12,239 bases of DNA from JAFGTP01 sp964472715 (GCA_964472715.1 CAYYMT010000104.1:1-12239), one strand, 5' to 3'. Positions 1-8,852 are shown, counted from the first letter of the stretch. The notes: generated by a model from the sequence alone, not told the origin. Numbers and translations are program-made.

Positions 1-1
1 T

Positions 2-220
2 GATCTCTATCTCTTTTACGCCACCAAAATGATGGAAAGACTGACCGGCGATATGAAAGCGCTGACCGGCAAAAGTGTCACTATCAAATGGTTTGATCCA
101 TATACAGGAAAATATTTAGATGGTGGCAAACGCGAATTTGGTGGCCCCTGGATGGGAATTGACAAGCCGGACGAACTGAAAGGACAAATCGCGGTGGGGA
201 TTTTGGAAGTAGTGGAATAA
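2..220 (+). CDS. 3' end of a secreted glycan-acting protein (partial, truncated by window edge)
   Basis: The reading frame is open from base 2 and stops with TAA at 218-220, giving the last 72 residues of a protein whose start lies outside the window. The internal Met codons at 29 and 32 have no convincing ribosome binding site, so this is a C-terminus rather than a small gene. The tail contains the string VTIKWFDPYTGKYLDGG, which resembles the small beta-sandwich (WF-[DN]-P-x-[TN]-G pattern) ending many secreted DUF4038/DUF5060-type glycoside-hydrolase-like proteins, annotated as a putative collagen-binding domain. That match is from memory of the family pattern. The catalytic part is not visible, so no enzyme activity can be assigned. 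A glycan-active role fits the neighbours. The gap to the beta-galactosidase is 155 bp and contains an operator-like palindrome, so the two genes may not share one transcript. Confidence 0.6.
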   Translation, partial: DLYLFYATKMMERLTGDMKALTGKSVTIKWFDPYTGKYLDGGKREFGGPWMGIDKPDELKGQIAVGILEVVE

Positions 221-271
221 TTGTATTAATAATTTGGCAGATGAATTTTAGTGTAAAAAAAATGATACAAA

Positions 272-293
272 TTAGCACAAACGTTGTTGCTAA
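272..293. promoter_or_regulatory. LacI/GalR-family operator-like palindrome upstream of the beta-galactosidase
   Basis: A 22 bp near-perfect palindrome is centred on the CG at 282-283. Its core is TAGCACAAACGTTGTTGCTA (273-292), and a T at 272 pairs with an A at 293. Nine of eleven positions are symmetric; only C278/T287 and A279/G286 break it. LacI/GalR-family regulators typically bind palindromes with a central CG flanked by A/T, such as the AAACGTT core seen here. It lies 83 bp before the ATG of the GH2 gene, so repression or activation of that gene by a sugar-responsive regulator is likely. The regulator gene is not in this window, and no clear promoter elements were found around the site. 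Confidence 0.55.
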
Positions 294-375
294 GGAATAT
301 GTAAGGAAAAAATGAAGTTCTATATCCAGGTATGAAGGAATTTTGAAAATTTTTAGGAATAATGAGGAGAAGTCA

Positions 376-3300
376 ATGAAAAACAATCGTTTTTTAGTCT
401 TTCTGCTTTTGGTTTCAGTTTGTTTAGCGCAAGACTGGCAAAACCAAAATATCATCGGAATCAATAAGGAAAGGGCTCATTGTACAATGATGCCCTATAA
501 TGATGTTGAAGCGGCGCTGACCTGTAATCGTTTACAGTCAGACAATTATATGAATCTGAATGGAGTGTGGAAATTTAAATGGTCAAAACAGCCCTCCCTG
601 CGTCCTGTTGATTTTTATCAGCCTAAATTTGATATCTCCCAGTGGGATGATATCGACGTCCCCTCCAATTGGCAATTGAAAGGATATGGCACGCCAATCT
701 ATGCCAACTCATTGTATCCCTTTAAGGCTTATCCCCCTTATGTAATGAAAACCACTGATACGAATTTCACATCCTATCAGTTAAAAAATCCGGTTGGCTC
801 CTACCGACGAGAATTTAAACTGCCCAAAGGGTGGAAAGGTCGCAAGGTTTTTATTCATTTCGCTGGTGTAAAGAGCGCTTTTTATCTTTGGGTTAATGGT
901 GAAAAAGTTGGGTATAGCCAGGGCTCCATGACACCGGCGGAATTTAATATCACGCCTTACCTGAAAAAGGGTAATAATGTACTTTCTGTTGAGGTCTATC
1001 GTTGGTCTGATGGCAGTTATCTTGAGTGCCAGGATTTTTGGCGGTTAAGCGGAATCTATCGTGATGTTTACCTTTACAGTACGCCAAAAGTCCATATTCA
1101 GGACTTTTTTGTCAGGGCGGAACTGGATTCAAATTACACTGATGGAATACTACAAATTCATCCGAAGATTCGAATTTTTGATGGTGTTTCTATAGATAAT
1201 ATAAAAATCGAAGCCAACCTCTACGACAATGAACAACAAGCGGTATTAAAAAGTCCCCTGTCCAAAGCCTTATCGGAATTCGTTATTGATTTCGAAAATT
1301 TAAATGAATATCAAATTCGTGAAAAAACCCATCAATATTATTATGTCTCCATTGAGCCCAAATTCGCAATTTTGGAACAAAAAATTCCATCCCCCAAAAA
1401 ATGGACTGCGGAAACACCCAATTTATACACCCTGGTGCTCAGCCTAAAAGATGATAAGGGAAAGATGATTGAAAGCGCCAGCTGTAAAGTGGGCTTCCGG
1501 AAGATTGAGATTCGGGAGGGACAATTTTGGATAAACGGGCAATCAATCAAACTCACCGGTGTCAATCGCCATGACCATGATCCTGACCATGGCCGGTATG
1601 TTCCCCGCGAGAGAATGATCGAAGATATTCAACTGATGAAACAACATAATATCAATACAGTACGAACATCCCATTATCCGAATCATCCGGACTGGTATGA
1701 CCTGTGCGATGAGTATGGCCTGTACGTGATCGATGAAGCAAACCTGGAAACCCATGGTATGGTTGGATATCTTGCCAATGATCCTAGCTGGCACAATGCC
1801 TTTCTTGACCGTGCTATTCGCATGGTGGAACGGGATAAAAATCATCCTTCCATTGTCATGTGGTCATTGGGAAATGAAGCGGGATGCGGCCCTAATCATG
1901 CTGCCATGGCCGGCTGGATAAAGGATTACGATCCCACCCGTCCGATCCATTACGAAGCAGCCCATGGTGAAAAATTTGATGAACCCTGGGTGGATGTGAT
2001 CAGTCGCATGTATACGCCTGTTCATGCAATGGTGCCGGAATTTGCCGATATTGACGACCCGCGTCCCTTTTTTATGTGCGAATATGCCCATGCCATGGGA
2101 AATTCCGTCGGCAATCTAAAAGAATACTGGGAGACCATTTACTCCCATAAAAAAATTATCGGCGGCTGCATCTGGGATTGGGTGGACCAGGGTATTCGAA
2201 TGAAAAATGAGCAGGGAGAAGAATTTTTTGCCTATGGCGGAGATTTCAATGATTTTCCCAATGAAAAGAATTTCGTTATGAACGGGATTGTATTTTCCGA
2301 TCGAAAAATTCCTCCAAAACTGCTGGAAGTGAAAAAAGTTTATCAAAAAATAAAAATTGAAGCCAGAGACCTGGCAAAAGGCGAGATTAAAATCACCAAC
2401 CGGTTTGGTTTTCTGAATCTGGACCAATTGAATGCTCAATGGAAATTGGAAAAAGAGGGCATGGTTGTTCAAGAAAATAAAATTGCTCCGATTGATTTGC
2501 AGCCGGGAAAATCCACAGTTATAAAAATCCCCTATGATTTGCCAAAAAATGTTGAAGATCATGAATATTTTTTCAGAATTAGTTTTCATTTAAAAGAGGA
2601 TGAATTGTGGGCTGATTCGGGCTATGAAGTCGCCTGGGAACAGCTTAAACTTCCTGTTGGTAGTAGACAAAAACCATTTGATAGTTCTTCTGGCGATTCG
2701 AAATTAATCATTCATGAAAGCGATGGCATATTATCTTTTTCCGGAGGTAATTTTAAAGCAGACTTTGATAAAAATACAGGTGTTCTTGTTAGGCTGAATT
2801 ATGCGGGGCAGGAAATCATAAAAGATAATTTAGGACTTGTTTTAAATGTTTATCGTGCGCCAACCGACAATGATATGAATCTGTATGCTGACTGGAATTT
2901 ATTTGATCGATGGAAAAAAGCCGGCTTAGATGAAATGGGTCAACAGCTTGTTTCCCTTCGTCATGAAAAAAATGATGAGCATTCTGCTAAAGTAATTTCA
3001 ACGATTAAATATTCAGCAAAAAATGAAACCGGTTTTACCCATAAAATCGAATATACACTTCATGCCAACGGAAGAATTCATCTGCAAAATCAAATTGTTT
3101 CTTTTGGAGAATTGCCGCAATTACCCAAACTGGGTTTGCAATGTCAATTACCGGGAGCAATTAACAATCTTCAGTGGTATGGCAGAGGGCCTCATGAAAA
3201 TTATCCCGATCGTAAGGAAAGCGCTGATGTGGGATTGTGGCGCAGTAGAGTGGCAGACCAATTTGTTAATTATCCGAAACCACAGGAAACCGGTAATAAG

Positions 3301-3660
3301 GAAGATGTAAGGAATTTGTGGCTGACCAATGAGTCCGGCGGAGGAATTCAGATTGAGGCAGATTCAGTGATAGCCATGACTGTCATTCCTTATACAGCCC
3401 GGGAGATTGCCGCCGCCGATCATCCGACAGATTTAAACCCATCAGACAAAACCGTCCTGTGCATTGATTATCGTCAGCAAGGATTGGGAAACTCCAGCTG
3501 CGGCCCGGTTGCTCTCGATAAATATCTACTGATTCCAAAAAAGAAGACCGAATATGCCGGCGGAAAAAAACTTGCTGATTTTGATGTTTCTGCCTTTTTA
3601 CCGGAAACCGTTGAGTTCGGGTTTACAATCAAGCCCTATAAGGACAGAAGTGATGATTAA
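376..3660 (+). CDS. Secreted beta-galactosidase, glycoside hydrolase family 2 (LacZ type)
   Basis: The protein has 1094 residues and hydrolyses terminal beta-galactosides or a related beta-glycoside, probably in the periplasm. The ATG at 376 is preferred over an in-frame TTG at 343 because GAGGAG lies just before it and it places a signal peptide first (cleavage about A18/Q19). Domains in order are the sugar-binding domain (about 55-245), an Ig-like domain (about 250-370), the TIM barrel (about 375-680), a second Ig-like domain, and the large C-terminal beta-sandwich (about 790-1090). By alignment with E. coli LacZ, the acid/base is E501 (SLGNEAG), the nucleophile E569 (MCEYAHAMGN) and the magnesium ligands E458, H460 and E501. 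D212, N111, W600, F633 and N636 also match active-site positions. The enzyme therefore looks intact. It is slightly longer than E. coli LacZ (1023). The natural substrate may be a plant or algal galactoside rather than lactose. The signal has a V-S-V-C string, but Val before Cys argues against a lipoprotein. Confidence 0.95.
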   Translation: MKNNRFLVFLLLVSVCLAQDWQNQNIIGINKERAHCTMMPYNDVEAALTCNRLQSDNYMNLNGVWKFKWSKQPSLRPVDFYQPKFDISQWDDIDVPSNWQLKGYGTPIYANSLYPFKAYPPYVMKTTDTNFTSYQLKNPVGSYRREFKLPKGWKGRKVFIHFAGVKSAFYLWVNGEKVGYSQGSMTPAEFNITPYLKKGNNVLSVEVYRWSDGSYLECQDFWRLSGIYRDVYLYSTPKVHIQDFFVRAELDSNYTDGILQIHPKIRIFDGVSIDNIKIEANLYDNEQQAVLKSPLSKALSEFVIDFENLNEYQIREKTHQYYYVSIEPKFAILEQKIPSPKKWTAETPNLYTLVLSLKDDKGKMIESASCKVGFRKIEIREGQFWINGQSIKLTGVNRHDHDPDHGRYVPRERMIEDIQLMKQHNINTVRTSHYPNHPDWYDLCDEYGLYVIDEANLETHGMVGYLANDPSWHNAFLDRAIRMVERDKNHPSIVMWSLGNEAGCGPNHAAMAGWIKDYDPTRPIHYEAAHGEKFDEPWVDVISRMYTPVHAMVPEFADIDDPRPFFMCEYAHAMGNSVGNLKEYWETIYSHKKIIGGCIWDWVDQGIRMKNEQGEEFFAYGGDFNDFPNEKNFVMNGIVFSDRKIPPKLLEVKKVYQKIKIEARDLAKGEIKITNRFGFLNLDQLNAQWKLEKEGMVVQENKIAPIDLQPGKSTVIKIPYDLPKNVEDHEYFFRISFHLKEDELWADSGYEVAWEQLKLPVGSRQKPFDSSSGDSKLIIHESDGILSFSGGNFKADFDKNTGVLVRLNYAGQEIIKDNLGLVLNVYRAPTDNDMNLYADWNLFDRWKKAGLDEMGQQLVSLRHEKNDEHSAKVISTIKYSAKNETGFTHKIEYTLHANGRIHLQNQIVSFGELPQLPKLGLQCQLPGAINNLQWYGRGPHENYPDRKESADVGLWRSRVADQFVNYPKPQETGNKEDVRNLWLTNESGGGIQIEADSVIAMTVIPYTAREIAAADHPTDLNPSDKTVLCIDYRQQGLGNSSCGPVALDKYLLIPKKKTEYAGGKKLADFDVSAFLPETVEFGFTIKPYKDRSDD

Positions 3661-3885
3661 TTGTGGGAATCTCTAAACAGTTTGAGCGATCATCCGTACT
3701 TGTGTCAATCTAATAGCGGAGCGCGGACTTTTGAAAATCAGGCATAGACTGACCAGTCCGCAATTAGATTTAAATGAAATAATTTACGGAATACAACGCT
3801 GCAATTCAGTCATGATAAAAGATATGGAATTAAATAGGACATAATTATGCAAAACACGATATCTATCAATTAAAAAGGAAAAATA
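3661..3885. other. Intergenic region with palindromic element
   Basis: These 225 bp separate the GH2 gene from the propeller gene. The only strong structure is the inverted-repeat element at 3707-3770. After it the sequence is AT-rich and ends in the AAGGA ribosome binding site of the next gene. A seven- or eight-codon reading frame (3847-3873) sits behind an AGGA in the leader. No clear promoter hexamers or T-tract terminator could be identified, so it is undecided whether transcription passes through from the GH2 gene. Confidence 0.5.
3707..3770. repeat. Palindromic (REP/MITE-like) intergenic element
   Basis: A 64 bp segment has 14-nt terminal arms that are inverted complements with one mismatch: AATCTAATaGCGGA at 3707-3720 and TCCGCaATTAGATT at 3757-3770. 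Inside is an alternative perfect 7-bp stem, GCGGACT (3723-3729) with AGTCCGC (3755-3761), and a smaller TCAG/CTGA stem (3738-3741 with 3749-3752). The GCGGA word occurs twice on the left arm, so two mutually exclusive foldings are possible. There is no T-run after it, so a classic terminator is unlikely. The form suits a dispersed palindromic unit or a miniature inverted-repeat element, but a copy number cannot be seen from one window. Confidence 0.6.
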
Positions 3886-5844
3886 ATGCGGAATTTTTTG
3901 ATTTTATTGCTAATGACAACAACGCTTTTTGCCCAAAATATTGATGCCAACAAATGGACCTATATCCAAGTGGATTCTACCCGCGCCAAGTGGGGGGATT
4001 TTGAAGAACCGGAATGGCTGCGCTATTTCGGGCTGGACTTTGATGATGTCAATGCTGACGGCAAGAATGATATTGTCTCGGGCCGTTATGTTTATCTCAA
4101 TCCCGGCGGCGATATGACCGGTGACTGGGAGCGAATTGATTTTGGTAAAAATGTGGACGGTATGATCGCGGTCAATATCGATGATGATGGCAAAGCTGAT
4201 GTCATTGCCCAGGCACTCCCCGATGTCTATTGGCTGGAAGCTACTGATAAAAGTGCCACAACATGGACGGCGAAAGTAGTCGCGCAATTACCGAAAACCG
4301 GGCACACCAATGGACAAGGTTATGGACTCGCCGATGTTTTCGATGGTGGCAAACCGGAAATTCTCATGTCTGCTGAAGGCGGGACCTATGCCATTGCTAT
4401 TCCTGAAAATCCGGAAAGCGATGAATGGAACACCTATCATTTGGTAGAATCCAAATCCAATGAAGGGTTTGACGCGGCTGATATGGATGGCGATGGTGAC
4501 CTGGATATTGTCGCCGGCAACAGCTCCGGCGATGACGGGGAACATGCGAATCTCTTATCCTGGTATGAAAACCCGGGAGAAATTGCTGAAAACTGGAAAG
4601 CGCACAAAATCGGTCTCACTGTCAATGCGATTGATCGTGTTGTTGTAGAAGATTTGAATGGCGACGGTAAAATGGATGTTGGTGTAGCAGAAGAGCAATG
4701 GCCGCCCAAAGGGCCGTCGGCACATTTATTTTGGTTCGAACAAAAATCTGATAATTGGGAGCGACATACGGTTGTTCAGCAGTGGTCACTGCACAATCTG
4801 GATATTGCAGATATTGATAATGACGGTGATATGGACCTCGCCACCTGCGAGCATAAGGGTGAAGACCTGAAACTGCAAATCTGGGAAAATGACGGCGCCG
4901 GAAATTTTACGGAACGGTTGATCGACAAGGGAAAGGAAAGCCATCTGGGAACCCGGTTGTGTGACCTGGATATGGACGGAGACCTGGACATTGTCAGCAT
5001 TGCCTGGGACAATTATCAATATGTCCATCTCTGGCGCAATGATAATGAAACCTTTATTGAGATTGACTATAATTTTAAGGCCGTGCCTCATTATAAAATT
5101 GAAACCGCCAATGCTACCTATTTTTTGGAAAAATCCTCCGGTGGATTATCTTCCATGTTTGACAAAGACCGCAACGACTGGATCGATTTCACAAAAACCT
5201 ATGACGGGCAGTTTCCCCAGTCGGCTTCCGCCGATTATCGTGGCATTCCAAATATGGTATATGGACAAAAGTTGGATAATGGCACCGGACATCCGGGATT
5301 CAATACAATAAAATGCTCAAAAATCATCAGTAAAAATGAAATCCGGTTTGAGAGTGAAAAGGGATATCGATTCACCTGGAAATTTACCGATGATTACGCC
5401 AAACTGACCATCAATGAAACCATTCCCGATCAAAATTACTGGATTCTTTATGAAGGGCCGGTGGGCGGAAAATTTCAACCGCAATCCTGCTACTGGGGCA
5501 CTGATCAGGGTATGCGCACGGATGTGCCGGATTTCCTGGATGGCGAAACTGTGAGTGGCCGGTGGCAGTGGGTTTACTTCGGGCACAATGATCAGAAGAG
5601 GGTCATGTTTATCAAACAGGAAAAACCGGATGAATTGACCGATATGATGGGCTATATGGGCGCTTTTGGTGGCGGCATTGATTCCTATGATGGCATGGTA
5701 GTCTTTGGCTTTGGCAGAAATTTGAAAACGGAATCCCTTTTAACAGGAGGGAATTCCTTTTATTTTGGCTTTTATGATAAAAAAATTGATAGTAAGGGGG
5801 ATTATGAAAAATTACAAAAGTTTATTAACAGTAACCTGAAATAA
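3886..5844 (+). CDS. Secreted VCBS/FG-GAP beta-propeller protein with uncharacterised C-terminal domain
   Basis: The protein has 652 residues with a short signal peptide (cleavage about A16/Q17), and the ATG follows AAGGA. Residues about 40-375 carry seven repeats spaced about 45-55 residues apart. Each has a calcium-binding-loop-like D-x-[DN]-x-D-G-x-x-D box: DVNADGKND (54-62), NIDDDGKAD (97-105), DVFDGGKPE (150-158, degenerate), DMDGDGDLD (199-207), DLNGDGKMD (256-264), DIDNDGDMD (309-317) and DLDMDGDLD (360-368). Seven repeats suit a seven-bladed propeller of the VCBS/FG-GAP kind. Residues about 380-652 form a separate beta-rich domain without repeats, containing ADYRGIPN, ILYEGPVGGKF and VVFGFGRN. 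I do not recognise an experimentally defined family; a mutarotase-like sandwich is a guess. The gene ends 23 bp before the TonB-dependent receptor, so the two are probably cotranscribed. That placement suggests glycan binding or processing at the cell surface or in the periplasm. Confidence 0.85.
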   Translation: MRNFLILLLMTTTLFAQNIDANKWTYIQVDSTRAKWGDFEEPEWLRYFGLDFDDVNADGKNDIVSGRYVYLNPGGDMTGDWERIDFGKNVDGMIAVNIDDDGKADVIAQALPDVYWLEATDKSATTWTAKVVAQLPKTGHTNGQGYGLADVFDGGKPEILMSAEGGTYAIAIPENPESDEWNTYHLVESKSNEGFDAADMDGDGDLDIVAGNSSGDDGEHANLLSWYENPGEIAENWKAHKIGLTVNAIDRVVVEDLNGDGKMDVGVAEEQWPPKGPSAHLFWFEQKSDNWERHTVVQQWSLHNLDIADIDNDGDMDLATCEHKGEDLKLQIWENDGAGNFTERLIDKGKESHLGTRLCDLDMDGDLDIVSIAWDNYQYVHLWRNDNETFIEIDYNFKAVPHYKIETANATYFLEKSSGGLSSMFDKDRNDWIDFTKTYDGQFPQSASADYRGIPNMVYGQKLDNGTGHPGFNTIKCSKIISKNEIRFESEKGYRFTWKFTDDYAKLTINETIPDQNYWILYEGPVGGKFQPQSCYWGTDQGMRTDVPDFLDGETVSGRWQWVYFGHNDQKRVMFIKQEKPDELTDMMGYMGAFGGGIDSYDGMVVFGFGRNLKTESLLTGGNSFYFGFYDKKIDSKGDYEKLQKFINSNLK

Positions 5845-5867
5845 TTTAATGGAAAAAAGGAGAAATT

Positions 5868-8825
5868 ATGAAAAGTAAAATTAATGGAGTATTTCTGTTT
5901 GTTCTCATGCTGTTTGTTACTAGTGCTTTGCATGGCACCGGAACTATTATAGGAACCGTAAAAGACACAAAAACCGGTGAACCCCTGCCGGGAGCAAACA
6001 TAACAATTGAAGGGGTTAATATTGGCAGTGCTTCAGGAATCAATGGAGAATTTGTATTGTACAATGTTCCTGAGGGAAAAATTAATGTTGTCATTCGGTA
6101 TATTGGTTATGGCAAACAAAAAATCGAAATTGATCTGGAAGATAATGAAACAAAAGCCCTGGATGTAGAATTGAAAGTCCTGGCGCTGGAAGGTGAAGAA
6201 GTTGTCGTCACGGGACAGGCGGCCGGGCAAAGATCTGCAATTAACCAGCAGGTGTCGGCAAAAAATGTAAAAAATATTGTCTCCAGCCAACAGATACAGG
6301 AATTGCCGGAAGCCAATGCGGCCGAGGCTGTCGGACGTTTGCCCGGAGTTTCATTAGAGCGGAGTGGTGGCGAAGGCACAAAGGTTTTAATTCGCGGTAT
6401 GGGTGCGAAATATACAACCGTACAAATTGACGGAGTCAATATGACTGCCACCGGTTCTGAAGATCGTAGCTCCGATCTCAGTATGATATCGCCCTATATG
6501 CTGGAAGGAATTGAGTTAACCAAATCCATTATGGCCAACCAGGAAGCGACGGCCACCGGTGGTATTGTAAATTTTAAGATCAGAAAAGCCCCGGAAAAGC
6601 CAAGTTTCAATGCCATTGCCCAAACTGGTCACAATAATCTGCGAAATAGTTATGATAATTATAAGTTATCCCTGGGCGGCAGCAACCGGTTTGTGGCAAA
6701 TCTCCTGGGTGTTTATGGGCAGGTGGATTATGAAAATAAAAATGCCGGTTCCCATCAATTAGGCGGTGTCAATTTTTATCAGGAAAATGTCAATGCTCCT
6801 GTGCGGACCAATGGTATGTCTTTGATGGATATTTATCGCAAGATTAATCGTTTGGGCGGCGCCCTTGTTTTTGATTTTACCACACCATCAACCATTATCA
6901 AGTCATCAAATTTCTTTAGTCGGATTAATCGTGAAGAGACCAGTTATGTCAATAATTATGGTTTTGAGAATCAAAGTTTTTATTTGAGTTATAGTGATAC
7001 TCCCGAGAGCTGGCTTACAGTTATTACCAACTCTGTTCAGATAGATCACCGCTGGCGAAACCTGGCCATCAATTCCGTATTCAGTCATTCTTATTCGGAA
7101 AATATTTTACCCGCCAGAATTAGCAGCGGTGGCGGCGCCCCTGTGTCAAATCCTTATGGTGAAAACAGAAACCCAAAGTATAATGTCAATGTAAACCCCG
7201 AATCGATTCCTGATTCTTTGAAAGTAACAACTGAGGAATTAATTAATTTTATGTATTTGGGGGGCATCGGAAACCAGGAAAGTGAAACAGATGAGCGGGA
7301 TCTTGCTGCAGAATTGAATTTGGCTTATAATTTTAATATGACGGACCTGATCAATGTGAAATTAAGTGTGGGTGGAAAAATTAAACATAAATCCAAAGAA
7401 TATGACCTTACTGATGTTGCAGCCAGTAATGAAGGTGCATCCCAGGAATATCGAAATATTGTATATGAAACTTTTGAAGATGAATTGGGTGATCGTACGA
7501 AAAATGCTTGGGCCGCAGACAATATGAGACTTCTGCTGGCTGATTTTTGGGATGATGATTATGACGGAACCGGATTCATGGGTGGCCGCTATGATTTCGG
7601 ATATATATTTGATAATAAGATGTTTCGACATCTAAACGAGATAATTATTGAAGATGCGGAGCGAATCGGTCATGGTATGTATGACCTGGTACAATATAAT
7701 TTTATAAATTCTAATTTTCAGGATTACCATGGAACTGAGGACTACTATGCTTTTTATATGATGCCGGAAATAAATATCGGGTCAAGGTTTATGGTGGTTC
7801 CCGGCGTTCGTTATGAGGTAAATAAAACAGAGTATACCGGTTATCGCGGTAACAGACTTGGTGTACTCCGGAATCAGACCGCTACGCCGATCGATACGGT
7901 GACAAAAGTACGGGAAAATAATTTTCTATTACCAATGGTGCAAACCTATTTCAAGCCAACGGACTGGTTAACCTTGAAAGCTGGTTATACCCATACATTG
8001 CAACGGCCGAATTACAATAATATCATGCCGGGCTGGGTGATCAGTAACCAGGGTGCTATTTCCAACCTGAGTAATTTCCGTTTAAAACCGGAATTATCCA
8101 GAAATTATGACCTGCAGATGTCTTTACATTCAGATAAAATCGGATTATTGTCTGTCGGGGTATTTTACAAAAAAATTACGGATATGATCTTTTGGACCGG
8201 GAATACTGTCATTCAGGATACTGCCTTTTTTGATTTGCCGGGACTAATGCATCGTCAGATTGCCGCCTATGCCACAAATAATCCCCACGATGCCATTAAT
8301 TACGGATATGAGGTGGAATATCAGTCCAATTTTTGGTATCTGCCGGGATTGTTAAAAGGCCTGGTCATGAATGTCAATTACACACGCAATAAATCTGAAT
8401 CTGAGTATCTGAGAACCAGGATCACGGTAAAAGCGGAATTTGATGAAAATTACAATCTCATTACCTATTATGAGCCGAATGATACTACTTATAAAGCCCC
8501 CATGATCGGACAACCAGACCATTTGTTAAACCTGACATTAGGATATGATTATAAGGGATTTTCAATTCGCTGGGCCATGCGGTATAAGTCCAGAATTTTT
8601 ACCAGCAATAATTGGTATGAAAAGTTGAGAGGATATTCGACGGATTTTTATCGCTATGATCTTTCGGTAAAGCAGAAATTGCCTTTGAAGGGTGCGGAAA
8701 TATTTCTGAATATCAATAATTTGACTAATGAGATTGAAAAAAATGTGATCAATCATATGAACTTTACCAGTTATAAAGAAGATTATGGCCGAAGTGCGAA
8801 TCTGGGAATACGATTCTCATTGTAA
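5868..8825 (+). CDS. TonB-dependent outer-membrane receptor
   Basis: The protein has 985 residues. It is an outer-membrane beta-barrel that imports a bulky ligand using energy passed by TonB, here probably an oligosaccharide or glycoside given the neighbours. The ATG sits behind AGGAG (5858-5862). A signal peptide (about 1-23) is followed by a carboxypeptidase-regulatory-like domain (about 26-108, GTVKDTKTGEPLPGANI), then EEVVVTG (110-116), a plug domain (about 120-240) and a long barrel to the C-terminus. The plug contains ELPEANAAEAVGRLPGV and VLIRGMGAKYTTVQIDG. These match the plug pattern of the TIGR01782-like receptors better than that of the classical SusC family. There is no N-terminal STN domain, so signalling to an anti-sigma factor is unlikely. 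The C-terminus is IRFSL rather than ending directly in Phe. No SusD-like lipoprotein gene accompanies it. A terminator follows 28 bp after the stop. Confidence 0.92.
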   Translation: MKSKINGVFLFVLMLFVTSALHGTGTIIGTVKDTKTGEPLPGANITIEGVNIGSASGINGEFVLYNVPEGKINVVIRYIGYGKQKIEIDLEDNETKALDVELKVLALEGEEVVVTGQAAGQRSAINQQVSAKNVKNIVSSQQIQELPEANAAEAVGRLPGVSLERSGGEGTKVLIRGMGAKYTTVQIDGVNMTATGSEDRSSDLSMISPYMLEGIELTKSIMANQEATATGGIVNFKIRKAPEKPSFNAIAQTGHNNLRNSYDNYKLSLGGSNRFVANLLGVYGQVDYENKNAGSHQLGGVNFYQENVNAPVRTNGMSLMDIYRKINRLGGALVFDFTTPSTIIKSSNFFSRINREETSYVNNYGFENQSFYLSYSDTPESWLTVITNSVQIDHRWRNLAINSVFSHSYSENILPARISSGGGAPVSNPYGENRNPKYNVNVNPESIPDSLKVTTEELINFMYLGGIGNQESETDERDLAAELNLAYNFNMTDLINVKLSVGGKIKHKSKEYDLTDVAASNEGASQEYRNIVYETFEDELGDRTKNAWAADNMRLLLADFWDDDYDGTGFMGGRYDFGYIFDNKMFRHLNEIIIEDAERIGHGMYDLVQYNFINSNFQDYHGTEDYYAFYMMPEINIGSRFMVVPGVRYEVNKTEYTGYRGNRLGVLRNQTATPIDTVTKVRENNFLLPMVQTYFKPTDWLTLKAGYTHTLQRPNYNNIMPGWVISNQGAISNLSNFRLKPELSRNYDLQMSLHSDKIGLLSVGVFYKKITDMIFWTGNTVIQDTAFFDLPGLMHRQIAAYATNNPHDAINYGYEVEYQSNFWYLPGLLKGLVMNVNYTRNKSESEYLRTRITVKAEFDENYNLITYYEPNDTTYKAPMIGQPDHLLNLTLGYDYKGFSIRWAMRYKSRIFTSNNWYEKLRGYSTDFYRYDLSVKQKLPLKGAEIFLNINNLTNEIEKNVINHMNFTSYKEDYGRSANLGIRFSL

Positions 8826-8852
8826 TCTTTTTTTTACAAATAGATTTCCTGG

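Noticed and set aside
343..375. TTG start extending the GH2 protein by 11 residues
   Set aside because: The extension MKIFRNNEEKS would sit in front of a complete signal peptide, and the ATG at 376 has a better ribosome binding site.
376..430. Possible lipobox in the GH2 signal peptide (V-S-V-C)
   Set aside because: The residue before Cys is Val, not Gly/Ala/Ser, while CLA-Q gives a normal signal peptidase I site.
84..464. 126-residue minus-strand frame with a hydrophobic segment
   Set aside because: It crosses the end of one real gene, an intergenic operator-like site and the start of the GH2 gene; the hydrophobic stretch comes from AT-rich DNA and the complement of the signal-peptide region.
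3723..3761. Rho-independent terminator after the GH2 gene
   Set aside because: The 7-bp stem has a 25-base loop and no T-tract follows, so it is described as a palindromic element instead.
5868..8825. Canonical SusC assignment
   Set aside because: The plug motifs fit the TIGR01782-like pattern better and no SusD neighbour is present, so only the general TonB-dependent receptor call is made.
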